The position numbers and the translations under genes were made by a program. A DNA stretch of 64,000 nt from positions 23,826,131 to 23,890,130 of the forward strand of contig NC_045140.1 of NCBI RefSeq assembly GCF_008831285.2, written 5' to 3'. This DNA comes from Nymphaea colorata. Taxonomy: Eukaryota > Streptophyta > Magnoliopsida > Nymphaeales > Nymphaeaceae. A model generated the notes under the pieces. That model had not been told where the DNA came from and did not search any database. It saw only the letters and a program-made list of their open reading frames with translations. The first letter of the stretch is position 1. Each line of letters begins with the position of its first letter. Positions 12,001 to 24,568 of the stretch are shown here, one piece after another.

Positions 12001-13603
12001 GGTGCCTTGGTATCCTTGACTACCTTTTGTCAAGTTCTGATGTGCTATCATTTAGCTGTTTATTCTCTACATGAGCTGGTAGGCTACTTACTACATGCCT
12101 ATTAGCTGATGATGTTGTCCACTGCCGTTATACTGCTAATTTTGAAGGGTTCTTTGTTTTCCACTGAATTTATTTTCTTCACAATCATGTTGCGGTTCCT
12201 TTCTTCCAATAATAAGCTTGTGAATTTAGTTATACTAGTTGCTGCAAATCTTTAACCTTGGTCAATGTCTTTTGTGTGGGATGGTATCTGAAATACATAC
12301 TTCACATGAATTTATTTTGGTTGATCGAGGAAGGTTAATACTCTCTCTCTCTCTCTCTCTCCCTCTCACCCCCTTCCTCCTCCCACACAAACCCACAAAC
12401 CCCCACAGTCCCCACCCCAGCCCCGCTCCCCAAAAAAACAAAAATAAGGTGAAAGAAAATTTGTTGTTGGAGAATTATTCTAGTGTGGATGCTGGTTTGC
12501 AAGTCCCAGGGTTGTGGCCGATGATTTGAACATGTGTTTCAGGTTGTGCAAGAATTTGTCTTGGGCAAGTACAATGAAGAGGCAACTGCTGCTTTCAACA
12601 GAAACAACTCAGATGCATCCATCTTAAAAGATCCTCGTTCAAAAGATGCTGCTCACAGGTATAACGAATGCTCATTGCGCATGAATGTGCATAATCTTCA
12701 AAAATAGTTACATAAATGAAGGAGGAGTTGGACTTTTTCCGTGGTTCCATAAAGAAAATTATGTCTGTTGTCCTCTTCCTAGGTATCACGCTCATGTATA
12801 CACGAATGGAACAGAATGCGATCTCACTAATCAGCCTCGAGAGACAGAGGTAAAACGATCAGAGACTCTCTTATGGACAGCTTGCTTGATATGGCCGTTA
12901 CTTGCCTTCTTCCTTACATCTGCTCCGTCTACAGGTACGATTTGTGTGCTCGGAGTCACCCGAAGTAATGATCAGTTCAATTAAAGAAACTTCAACTTGC
13001 AAGTATGCCGTGACTGTTCAAGTCCCATTGCTTTGCAAACATCCGTAAGCCCTCCCTCCACACTGATACATTTCCATTCTTCGTCGTGGGTGTGTAGCGT
13101 GGTTCGCCACCTTGTTTACAAGTTTCAAGGTTGTTGAAATAATATTCTGTTCCTGCTTAAATCTCTTCTGGTGTTCAAATGGGGAATAGCAGATTCAGCA
13201 AATCACATGTTTCCTACCACATCTCCGCCAAATCTATCGTTCAAAGTTCAAACAACTCTAATTGCGTTGCTATCTCTCATTGTTCGTTTGCTTTAAAGAA
13301 CAATTCATATCTCTCATTGTTCGTTTGTCTGAACTAATTGCATCATGTGGATGCTGCTTAAAGAGTATTTACCGAAATGAGCACGTCGGCAAAGCAGAAT
13401 TGAACTTATTTCGTCTTTAACATTTTGGCCATATATTGCTGTACTTTTGCAGGATGTTTCAGCAAGAGAGATCAGTATGGCACACTATCAACTGTAATGA
13501 AATGCCCCAAGACGACCGAGACACAGTCGAACATGCTGAGAACGGTACAATGGATGCATTGCTTGCCTTGGCTACAGAGATTCCTGTACACTCTGAAACT
13601 TGA
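9007..13603 (+). CDS. OS9: OS-9 homologue, ER lectin of ER-associated degradation
   Basis: Eight exons: 9007-9127, 10197-10276, 10497-10700, 10773-10844, 12543-12658, 12783-12849, 12935-13044 and 13453-13603. All are GT-AG and the 921 bases translate to 306 aa; Arabidopsis OS9/EBS6 is about 280 aa. Residues 1 to about 32 are a hydrophobic signal peptide (LLLSPVLLLLVLLPP). EPKFKIAFHSLEFPFQP precedes the MRH lectin domain, which shows QEGWWSYELCYH, EFVLGKYN, YHAHVYTNGTECDL, RFVCSESPEV and STCKYAVTVQVPLLCKHP. WW, the R/E positions and paired cysteines are typical of mannose-binding MRH domains. In the family the lectin hands misfolded N-glycoproteins to the HRD1-SEL1L ubiquitin ligase in the ER; Arabidopsis OS9 acts on mutant BRI1. 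There is no KDEL-type tail. Intron 4 (1.7 kb) contains a CT/C-rich tract. The gene faces NUB1 tail to tail. Confidence 0.95.
12341..12435. repeat. CT- then C-rich low-complexity tract in OS-9 intron 4
   Basis: A (CT)n run of about 11 units passes into a C-rich, nearly G-free stretch. It lies about 110 bases upstream of the exon 5 acceptor, so it could act as a distant polypyrimidine element, but this is only a guess. Confidence 0.7.
13271..13328. repeat. Short direct repeat in OS-9 intron 7
   Basis: The 20-mer TATCTCTCATTGTTCGTTTG is present twice, about 38 bases apart, inside the last intron of the OS-9 gene. It is probably a small local duplication. Confidence 0.7.
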
Positions 13604-13647
13604 CAGTTATGATGTGTAATTCAAAAGTACCCTTCCAAGTTTTAGTT

Positions 13648-16600
13648 TCAAGCTTTTTTGCAAGAGCTGCCATCTCGTTCAATCGAATCAAGCAGTGCCA
13701 TGTACTCGCTTATGGCTTCTCCTTCTTGTATGACTTCAACATCAAGTTCAGACAATGGATCTGCACTGACCCCTAGCGTAATCTCATTTTCCACCTCCGC
13801 ATCTGCAACCATGTCCTGTGTCTGTCCATCAGCAGAAGGTGTGTCGCTCTCACTTCTCCTTGAAGAGCTAGCACCAGCTCTTGCAGTTGTAGGAGTTTGG
13901 GGATCGTCGCTTCTCTCATTGATGAGGATAGCCAATGCGTCATCCTTCGAGCCAGTTTGATTCAAGGCTGCAACAACTGCAACAGAAACACGTAGGCTCT
14001 CTCACGTTCTTACGCGAATGAAAAAACCACGGACCGTCGAAGATGTTTGTGCGTGTGTTCACCATTACGCACCTTGTGATCTTCGGAAGCCCATTGAAAC
14101 AAGTTCTTCTACCGTCCTGTCCCTTGTCACAATAGAGAGCTGCAATTGAGCAACAAACAGATGCGTTTGTCTCAGCCTCGAGCTCCTTTCCCCAGCACAA
14201 CTATTCTAGGCAAGCAAAAGCCTCACCTGGATATCGCAATGTATATCAGGATTCGTAACGTCATCTAAAGCCCGCTGAACGTCGTTCTCAGTCCTCCTAA
14301 GTGCTTCAGCTGCAATTCTTTTCTCTATCCTGTTACCACCAAGTGATTAATTGGCATCTTTTTGTTAACATGCATTTCCATAAATAACAAAAAGTGGGCA
14401 TGGTAAAAAAGATGAATGCTGCCAATCCACGTCTGCGCTTGTATTTAGGTTAGAGGAAGACACCACGTATAAGATGGAAGACTTTGTGACACTGCTGACT
14501 CTACAATTGTATAATGTGCTTAGCTAGAAGCTGCGTGTGAGAGAGATAGAGAGAGAATTCAAATTGAATGAATGAAAATGATATGATAATGGATCAAGCG
14601 GTACTGAAAATCAGGTTTTGACAGCTATCAGTTATCGATTGGGAACCACATTTATTAGTTGAATGTTTCCTTGGCCTATTACTCATACCACGTCTCGCCT
14701 TGATTTAGTAGATGCAACTTTGAGATCAAGAATAATTACAGTGTACTCTCGTAAAATTTTTCTTGAGTTTAGGAGCCCACCACTCTTCCCCTAATTCCTA
14801 GAATGGGCCTCACGTTTCTGATTTTCTCGACACACGCCACTTGTTCCCTGACATCCGCCAAAAAAGAATCCACTATTGTCTTGATAGTTCATACTTAAAG
14901 CTAGGTCAAAAGGTCACTGAAAAAACAACAAAATGCCATTTATTACATTAATAAAACACGTTCCAAACTCCAGTTACCATAAGGGAAGTTCAAATTTAAG
15001 CTGCCAGATTTAAACACGAGTTTTCTCCTTGAAAGTTGTCAGCAGCCAGTGACAACATAAAGAAAATCCCAAATCTGAGGACACCCCTTTTAGTACCAAG
15101 GTGAAAAGATTGGGCCGCATGTGGAATTTTTAAAAGCACTCACTTCATTTTAGTTTGGTCGTCCGCAATCCACATCCGCGAAGTATTCAGGAGAGAAAAG
15201 GAGCTGGTTTGCACTTTTTTTAGTCTAACCTATTTCCCTTTTCTATTAATGACACAAGCTTGTCTCAAACCAAATAGATGAGATCATCAAAATTTGGCAT
15301 CTGCACTACAACTCCGGTGAGATAGTAGAAAAACAAGGTTATGGTAGAAACTGAATCGTCTTGAATAAGAAAAAGTACCCTTATGATGGAAAACACATCT
15401 GAAGACCATCTAGACTTTAGAAAGACGAAGTTTGATAGTTCTTTATGCCAAAGCAAAAGTCACTTCTTTAGAAACTTAACTGATCCTTTGGAGCCAAAGG
15501 AACCATAGAAAAGTTTTGCCCGAAACTGATCTATGAGAAATAGTCCAAGTTAGTCCCCGACAGATCAAGCGCACCTGGCCAGTGGGAATCATCTTAAGGT
15601 TCTTGAGCTCAACAAAGCCAAGATCGATCCCCACTGCCCAGCTGCACCCTGTGGTTTCTCTAGTTAGTTCCCAAAAAAAAAAAGTGCTAGTGAACTCAGT
15701 TTGGATTTACATTCAAAGAAGGTTTATCATCACCAAAAGATGGTTCTACCGTTCTAACTCCAGAATGTTTCAATTTCTATTCATAGAGAACATGTGCATT
15801 ATCAAAATGGTGTTCGGATGCCAACCTGTTCCTTTTTTGTCATTTTGGTGAATGAAAAAACACATTGCCGTGTTAAAGCAGCAAATTCAACAAGCTGCTT
15901 ACCCAAGAGAGGTGAGGACAGCCAAACACTCCATATTGACTAGTTTCCCATTGGGAGTCAACCCATAGCTTTTCTGCTCCCTGGAAAAGTGATGACATTA
16001 GAACCATGCAGACAAGGGAGAAAGAAAAGAGAGAAAAGGACAAGCGAGTGCAAGCATTGCCTTGTTTCTTGACCCCGCTGCCTATCTGCTTCCATTCTAC
16101 GGGCTTTCTTTGTCCTTTCTTCTATTAAAAAGTTGGCTGCACTTTCAATATCTTGGCTACAGATTATTAAAGCTCTTTTGGCTGCTCGCCCTTTGTAGCC
16201 CAGGTTCATGAGTTTTGTTAATCCCTCATCAGACACTTGAAACTGACAACATGCTACACATAAGAAAATACAACTGGAGAAAAAAAACTAAAGAGTAAAG
16301 ACAACATATCTGTGAAACGGGAATGCAGCATAATTCCACCAGATCAACTCCACAAAAATGTGCATACTCAACAATAGAAAATCAAAAATTCAATTTTCCG
16401 ACCATAAGCAAAAATAACTTTCATGAATAAAGGGGCAAGCTCCATCAAAGATAATTTTAGGGTTGCAGTACAGTTGAGAGGGTGCATTATTCAGAAAATC
16501 TAATGATCACAGATTGAAGCACATTGTTTGGTAATTTCTAGATGCATAACAGCAGTTACATTATTTCCTTGAAAGGTAATATTACTTTCTAAAATTTCTA

Positions 16601-19600
16601 CTTACACGAACATGTTATGCTTGTCACTACGGTCTCTAAACAACACACTAAGCCATCGTATCCAAAAGAGAGCTTATATATCTGAAAACCTCCACTCTTG
16701 GTAGAAGGTACTTCACAATTCACAGACATCGTGCAGTTCTAAATTAGGTTGAACATATATTTTCAAATAAGCATCAAAGGCCAACAACAAGATACCAGAG
16801 TGAAGCACACCTGTAGATATTTTGCCTGGGCTGAGGCCAAAGCTTTACGAGATTCTTCAAAACGGCCACAATGATAAGCAACGACACCTTCCAAGAGCTC
16901 TAATTTCAAATATCTGTTCACATGTTTCAAAGAATCATTTCTTTAGAGATGAATTCCAGTTTTAACGATAAAGGAAACAGTCATTTGCAGGTAAATAAAA
17001 TGCCAATGACAAATCACACAAAGGGAATCACCCATCTTGAACTTAACAATGAAGTAAAAGTCATTTAAAATTTCTATTGGTGCATTTGTATGAGTGGTTG
17101 TTACACACACACACACATGCACACATGTTCAATTTAACCAAAGTAACTGCAAATAATGAGTATATTTTTGAATGGAGAGAAACACACGTGATGCGTTGTA
17201 GATGTTGATCTTCAAGGGGAAGATTAGAATGGTCAGTATTCTTGGCATAAGAGCGATCAATTGACTTCCTGGCTTTGTCCAGTCGAACCCCCGCCACTGA
17301 GAGACATGAGATGTCCCGAAGCATAAAATAACACCACACTATGTCTATTTGAAGTATTGACACATTATCCATCATCTGAAGATGAACAAGCACGGACCAC
17401 CAAGTTAGGAAAGCAAAGAGGGGTAAGATTGACAATCAGAAAATATGGCGAGGAGCTCACCTCAACAATTTTAGGATCACAAACAGAAAAAGCCTCCTGT
17501 GAAGCACACAATATTAATGAAGATGGAATTTAGTGTCAATATATTTTACGGTAACTGTTATTCTGCAGTGAACCAGTATTGATGCATTCATTTGGTTTTG
17601 GAGAAAGAAAGCTTGCCTCTCCTATTGCAAGTACATCAAGAGCTTCCTTATATTTAGCTTGCTTTATCAAATTCTTTCCATTGCTGTGAAGCATCAAACC
17701 CATCATGATGGCCCTGTTCATTAATTGGTATAAACTCTTAAGTTACAATAACAACAACTATAACCAAAGTCCTCAACATAGAAAAGTATTTATACCTCCG
17801 ATCAGAATCAGTGCCCATATCCACTCTCTGACCGCTCAGACTTTCAACCTCAAAAGCAAAGTCCTCCTCAGCTAAGGATGCATTCATGTGCTTCTCAGCC
17901 AATGAGGAGGCAGCTTCCCTGCTAACCTCTTGGTGTTAAAAAGCAAAATAACTGCAAGATAACATTCCAGACAACAACAGCAGAGAAAATCCTACGAGTT
18001 TATAACATAAATAGACTACAGCATCAGGTATCACTGAAAACATCCAAATATGGATTTCTGTTGCAAATCTTAGGCTGTGTTATCTGACAGAGGGGAAGGG
18101 AGAGTTCTGAAATTTAATTATATAACAACAATTCAACTACTACTGAGAAAATCATTATAAAAAATTACATAAACAAGAAAAAGAACTGATCACTAACAAT
18201 TTTTGCTTGATCAGTTCATTGGTTAGATGAACAAACACAACTTTGTCCTCCTACTCAGAAAATCATAACCAGTATGAGGCAGAGATACAAAAGGCAACAA
18301 CAAAGAGATATTGTTTGTGAGATATAATTTGACAAAATAGATAATGTAGACAAAGTATATGATAGCAAATCAGCCCAAACAAAGAACACCCCAATGAGAA
18401 GCCACAATTACCATGACCAATTATACTCTATTCTCAAATCTAAGAATGAATCCATAAATACTACAATTAGATCATCATCCAGATAATACTAATTTATGAA
18501 CAAAATAGAACAAAAAAAAAAAGAAAAGAACGACTACAGCAATATCATGGCAAAAACTTGCAATAAGCTAGGCAGCTATGAGGTTATCTCTTAGTGAATG
18601 CATAGTAGCAGGGGAGACTGAAGAAAAAGGAAAGTTTCAACAACTTGGTCAGAAATGCTAGAAATTGATTACTGTGCACCTATAGGAGGAAGAAAGAAAC
18701 TTCCTAAACTAACTCTACACACAACTCTTCTAGATGAAGAATAAGATAAGGAGCCTTTATGGGTGTTGCCAGCAAACTCTTCTTGCATGTAAGGGAGCAC
18801 AAATATTTTGTATTTGCAATATATTGGAAATGAAGGCAAAGAAAGACCGAACAGTTATGAGCTAATCTAACTAAATGCATAAATAAAAGGAGAGTAAAGA
18901 ATTGGAATTTGGTGGACAAACAAAAGTGGGGTGTTGATGTTAAAGAGCAGAGTGAAAATGGAAATTGCTGTCAAACTTAGTTGTCAAGATCATGACTAGT
19001 CTAACTAGTAGGTTAAGTCGGTCATTGACTGACCTGCCCCTCAAACCAGCAACTAGTTGATCACACTAGTCAATTAACCATCTTAGTCATTGCTCAGCCA
19101 ACTAATACTTGACTTGTAAATCTATGTAGTGATTCTTTATATAGATGTAGGTGTTTCTGTATTTACTTCCATACAAATATACATATTTATTTATTTATAG
19201 GTAATCTACTTGGACTGAATTGTGCCAATTAGTCCCAGTTAGTCTTTTTAGGGTTACCAATAACTTGTGTCCACCTTCTGCTTACGACAATTCAGGTCTC
19301 AAACATTTCATCACCCTTCAAAGAGAAAGAAGTAACTGAGAATAAGAGTTGGAAAAGTCAAACAAAAGAATGTCAATGGATTGCAAGTATACAGATTGGA
19401 ACTTTTTAACAGTCCAGGCATTAACTGTACTCTCTCTCTCTCTGCAATTGCATGGCATTGATGACTTAGATATTCTGTGATGTACACACACCACATGTGC
19501 ACGTTGAGGTCCCACTATGTCCTGAACTTCAAGCTTCAGAGATCATATCTTGACATAGGCGAAGTCGCTTGAATATCCTATGCTTGTATATATGTAGAAA

Positions 19601-21716
19601 CTGTTGAATCCATATAGCACTATAACAGAATTACACACCTCCTTATTGACTGTAGCTCCTTGATTTTGGGACTGCCATTACAAGAAGTCAGTTTTCACTG
19701 TATGGTACCTCATAGAACTAGACCAACAAGACTTATTTAACCAGAAGGAATGGCTAGAAGGAAAGCAAGATAATTAGGAGGCGGGTGTAATAAATATGTT
19801 TATTCATTTACGATATCCTTAATGATATCGAAATGAGAAGAAAATGATTGTCATTTTGCCCTTATTCAATGACTTTAAAAAGGTGGATAGAGGTTATTCC
19901 AGTGTTTTTTGAGATAAGGCAGGAGAATGTGTCAAGATCCATTAGTGCAACCTATGTATATGGTATATACTTCAGAATTAATAAACTTCAAACCAAGGAG
20001 AAGAACATGTTTTTTCTCACAAACCATATTTCTCCAAATCCCTCGATTATAGTCCACCAGGGCCAATGACGACCCATGATGCTCAATGCATGAGCCAAAG
20101 CATGATTTTAGGGGTTCTGCGTGCTCAAGGCTATCAATCCAAGATCACCGAGGTAGACAAAAGCATCAGCGATGATCATGAAAAAGGCAATGAAGACGTT
20201 AGAGTCAAAAAATGGAATTGAAGAGGTTCCCAAATATGAAGGAACTCAAAATGACAATAAATGTAATTGAGGCATCAACGCCTCATACATTTTTGGGAGA
20301 GTCTAAAAGCCTTTATATATAATGGAACCTCACATGCACTGGGTGTGCATGCAAAAGTATACAGAAAGTAGGATTTTAAACCGAACCTCTATAAAAATAT
20401 TTCTCCCTATTTTGGTTATTTCCTTTCTCTGTCACTACCAATATATGCATCAGAAAAAGAATCTTAACTTTATATATTACAACTGTTTAGATAGAACTTT
20501 CACCATTGTGTCACAAATGGATCACCAGTGATATTTGTACTGAATCCTCTGAAACAGAAGTTTTAGTTCAGCTTTCCATCTTTTGCAAGCATACATTTGG
20601 CCAAATAAACCATTTCTTTGGACGCAAACTCAATGAGCAGTGAGGTAAACTCTTGTCACCAGATAGAAGAACCGACTGAGTTACAACATAGCTAATTATT
20701 GGTAAATAATTTGACAACGAGTTTTGTAAATATATGCATAGTTTAGGTGTCAAATAGAAACACAATCACCTACGAAGTAAAGTAAAGAGTAACTAGCAGT
20801 GAATCTTCACACATTCATCAGCACCATGCTCATTTTGTTCATCTCAGTTTTTTGCCACCTCGCCAATTCTAAAAATGACGGCTAATCTCCACGGAAAGGA
20901 GAACATACTCCAATTCTATGTGACTTTGTCCTTGCACAAATGTTGACTGTAAGGTTTTCTTGCATTGGATTAATTTTTGCGAGAATAAGTTATGAAGGAG
21001 GACAACATAAAAATCGGTTGCATGGTAGGATCAACTAGCTCTGTCCACTCAGAAGTCACACCACTATTGTCACCTTGGACACACTTCTCGTACAACGAAT
21101 GCTCATAGGAACGAAACGAATCCGTCGTCAGCAAATACTTCTCGACATATGAATCAACCTCGATGATCCGGAGACCAGTCTATAGAAAGAAGTCAACTCT
21201 CTAAACCCTCTGGTATCGATATCCACAAGCAAAATTACGAGAGAAAAATAGAACTACCCATAGGAGCTAACGAAGCGTCAAATTCAGTACCACCCAGAAT
21301 AAAGGAGAAGAAGAAAAAGAACAATAACAAGAACAAGAAGAAAGCTGCCTGATCCTAGCGAGACGTCGTGTACGCTCCTCCTCAGCCAACTTCGCGTCCT
21401 TGAAAGCCTTCACTTCCTCCAGTTTAACCCTTGTGACCAATATCTTCGCGTTGTTCTTGATACCCAACTCGACGAGCGTCTTGCCTTCTTGCTCGTCGGT
21501 AAGAACCTTACCACCACATATCATCTTGATAGTATCCGGCCGGCAATTGGACCGCCGGGCGATCTCTTGCTTGAGAGTGGACAGTGTCCAAGCTTGCAAG
21601 TCCACATCCAACGCCCCTGCCCAAAACCCGGCAATCTTCAGCTTAGATGGCAAAGAGGTCGTCATTTCAGTACTACAAGAAGCGGCCTCGTCGCCGCCAC
21701 CACCACCAGCTTCCAT
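13648..21716 (-). CDS. NUB1: NUB1-like UBL/UBA protein (NEDD8 ultimate buster type)
   Basis: Eleven exons: 21716-21349, 17918-17796, 17713-17617, 17496-17461, 17375-17188, 16913-16811, 16242-16061, 15980-15903, 14329-14227, 14139-14073 and 13976-13648. The 1674 bases translate to 557 aa. A Gly-rich start (MEAGGGGGDEAASC) is followed by a ubiquitin-like domain (about residues 20-95, with the MICGGKVL and LGIKNNAKILV signatures). A helical middle contains MMGLMLHSNGKNLIK and NVSILQIDIVWCYFMLRD. Three UBA domains follow: LTKLMNLGYKGRAAKRAL (about 306-352), LAVLTSLG...AAEALRRTENDVQRAL (about 381-420) and VEELVSMGFRRSQVVAAL (about 435-470). In animals NUB1 brings NEDD8/FAT10 conjugates to the proteasome. 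Introns 1, 3 and 7 appear to start with GC, not GT. Exon 4 is only 36 bases and intron 1 is 3.4 kb. An in-frame ATG 18 codons upstream exists, but MEAGGGG fits better as the start. Confidence 0.92.
17919..21348 (-). other. Large first intron of NUB1
   Basis: This 3.43-kb AT-rich intron runs from a GC donor (AG|GCAGCT) to a CAG acceptor. I see no exon-like ORF in it. It contains a short CT run at about 19430-19442 and repeated CTAGT/GACTAG words near 18990-19070. It could hide diverged transposon debris, but no ends are recognisable. Confidence 0.6.
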
Positions 21717-22462
21717 GGAATGCCGGAACGTGACAAAGAAAAGAGGGAAAAGAAAATGAATTGCCAACTACGATCGGGGGATTAGAAAGAGGGGGAAGAG
21801 ACCCAAGAACGGAATTCACATGCACCCTCTTGGAGAGAAGGAAACGATCAGCGCGAGGGAAGAAAGGGAGGGGGGTTTCTTGGCGACCAAGTATTCCTCG
21901 TTTCTCCACCAAAGTCCGCAAGTTAGACGGCCAGGACTTATGGACTGGCAACTATAACGGCAAGATCGTCATCCTTTGGCATTTGGATGCAGTTTGCAGG
22001 ATTGCCCTCAGGATGCGCCCCCCTCTCACAAAATTTTTGTGATTAATCAATAATCATAACTTGTTTGTTAAATTAATCATTAAATCAGTTAAATATTACC
22101 ATTAGTAAACAAAAAATAGATTTTAAAATGAATTTAGGCTTCTTGTTTAACTTTTTAGCATTAACAAGATAAACACCTAACTTACATATTGTTTTAAAAA
22201 CTATTGATACAATTATTCATGTTTTTTTATATTATTGGTACTAGATAAGAGACTCATACAAACAAATGGACCTAAAAACACATTTATAGTAAAGTTATTT
22301 TATTTTCATCACATAAACCCAGCTTATAGTTATTCATGAAGCTTTTTTTATAACAATATAAAAAATATTATATATACTAATTTGAACGTTACTGAGTTTT
22401 ATCACAATCTACAAGTTGCTTTTAGCTTAAGAAAGTTGCCTGAACAAAGGCTGAAGCCCTCC

Positions 22463-22546
22463 ATTTCCTTCTACTTCAAGGTCTAGAGTGTCTTGGAGAC
22501 CTCAATTTCCTTCTACTTCAAGGTCTAGAGTGTCTTGGAGACCTCA
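22463..22546. repeat. Tandem duplication, 42-base unit, two copies
   Basis: Two back-to-back, essentially identical copies start with ATTTCCTTCTACTTCAAGG and end with CTTGGAGACCTCA. The identity suggests a recent local duplication. Confidence 0.9.
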
Positions 22547-24352
22547 ATCAAACCTATCATATACCCATTAACCAGATGTTGCTATTGTCACTGTTTACAG
22601 TCGAGAAAAGTAACATTCACGAGAATTAAACTTACATATTATATTGTTAATGCAACTATTAGACCAAACAACTATACTTTGCCCCTTGAAGCATGTTTTA
22701 GCTTCATTCTATTTCCTGTCACAAAGTAAATAAGAACCGCAAATTTCGGCTGGACAATATTTATAAGTAGATTGCAGACCCCTTTAAATTTGTATAGACC
22801 TCGTTTCAATTGAACTAAAGTTGCAAATCCTAGTTTAGCAAAGCATGAACATTATACAAGAGAAGTCATCACTATCTATAATATACCTATGCAAACCATA
22901 CTTAGTTGGTACAAATTGATATTTTTAAGCTTTTGGACGTTTGAATGAATCTTTTAATGGGCAGTGACTGGGATTTTAACTTACAGCATTCCCTCTTTTT
23001 ACCTTGTACAACTTACGTGGAGGTATTGACATTTCATTTTTTCCATCAGGAAATCATAGGAGTTAGGCAAAGCGAACGGACATCTCTGTCACACCATATG
23101 TGTAGTCCAAACTGCCAAGCAACACGCACAAGTGATGAGGAGATCTCAATTCCACTCTGTCAGCATACCATTTTCCATTTTACTTTTCATTTATTTGGAA
23201 TTATGTATTGAAATCTGCGTCTCAACAAGAGGTCACCATATTATGGGGATAGCAACAGGCTACTGACTTTCAAGTTCTTCTAGTCTTAAAGCACCTAACA
23301 AGGTTGGTGGCCGAACATGGTTTTGAACGTCATGTATTCAACTTACACCTTCGAGGGGTTTAATACAATTAACTCTCATGGTATCAATTCTCTGTGTATT
23401 GTAAAAGGAAGGTACTAATATGCAATTTAAAACATAGCGGGACACCACTTTGATGCTCCGAAAGGAAAAGGCAAGGCTTCGGTCTTTACTTAGGTGGTGG
23501 GATTTCCTCTGGTCACCTGAACTTACACTGACAAAGCAAAGGAGGAAGATAGCCACTCAACAGCTAGCAGCTAAGAGCCGTGTTGACATGGGTAAGCTTC
23601 AGCTTGCTTGGAATTGAAGTGAAATCCAACTCCAAGGGGTGTTGTCCATCAGAAAAATGAAACTAAGAGTGATCAAGAAGCTCCAATAATCAGGTCTTAC
23701 GAAGACGACATATTGAAAAAGTTGGTGCACAAGAGTGGTAGTTGAAACATGATTCGAAGTTTTAACCTGATTGGGAGGAACTCTTGTTGGCACCCTTTTT
23801 TGCTCGTGGCTTATACAAAACAAAAGTTTTATGAAAGATCTGCTGGACATTTGTTGTTGTGGCAAGAACATGCCCACGTTTGAATTTCTTTTGATTAACC
23901 GCCTCAATTACGCAAGGAACTGGCAGTCGAACAAAATGATCAAAACTTATGGAACATGTCATTCCTTTTTTTAGAATGAGCAATAGAAGAAAGCAGTTGA
24001 TCGGAACCGGTTTAAGTAGACGATGCAAATAATACTGATCATCTTCTTTGAATATATAATGAAATGGAAAGCTTTCTAGATTTACTGTCACGGTACAATA
24101 CAGATTGGGATCGTTTTGCTTTCTCTCTCCCCCTCCTTCCCTTTTTCTAAAAATTGTTATTAGCGTTACCCTTTTAAATATGACGCATATAACACAAGAA
24201 AACAAATGTTGCCGTGTTTCGTTTCTATTGGTGCCTGACTTCGTCCCCGAGGAGTACGGGCGGAGGATAGTTCGACGTCCTTTCCCTCTCCGCCCCCCAG
24301 AACTTTTGGTCATCTCCTCCAACCTCCTCTCTACCCGTCGGCGCCTCACATC

Positions 24353-24382
24353 GAGAGAGAGAGAGAGAGAGGGAGGGAGGGA
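24353..24382. repeat. GA / GGGA run upstream of AVT6E
   Basis: A purine run of GA units then GGGA units lies about 190 bases upstream of the AVT6E start codon, probably in the 5' leader or core promoter. Confidence 0.8.
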
Positions 24383-24568
24383 GGCACAACACCAGATCTT
24401 TCTGTACCAAGTAACCGACAACCGAAATCCTGTTTCTTCTTGCTCAATCTGTGTTCTTTCTTAGTAGTTCAATTTTGTTGCATCGTTCGTAGATATCAGG
24501 GAGTGCCCCAAGTGATTTCTGGTTTATTTTTAACTTTCCTTCCTCCCGTGGTTTAGGATACGGGGAGT

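Larger units (their letters stand above)
21717..24568. other. Divergent intergenic region between NUB1 and AVT6E
   Basis: 2.85 kb between the two start codons. No ORF resembles a known protein. It holds the 42-base tandem duplication at 22463-22546 and a GA/GGGA run at 24353-24382 in the likely AVT6E leader. The 23762-24421 antisense ORF is a shadow of low-complexity sequence. Confidence 0.6.

Noticed and set aside
21717-21767. Upstream in-frame Met extension of NUB1 (MAIHFLFPLFF...)
   Set aside because: It would add a hydrophobic leader not expected on a cytosolic/nuclear UBL protein. MEAGGGG at 21716 fits the family better.
23762-24421. 219-aa minus-strand ORF upstream of AVT6E
   Set aside because: Low-complexity start from the GA run, no recognisable domain, and it lies in the promoter/leader of AVT6E.
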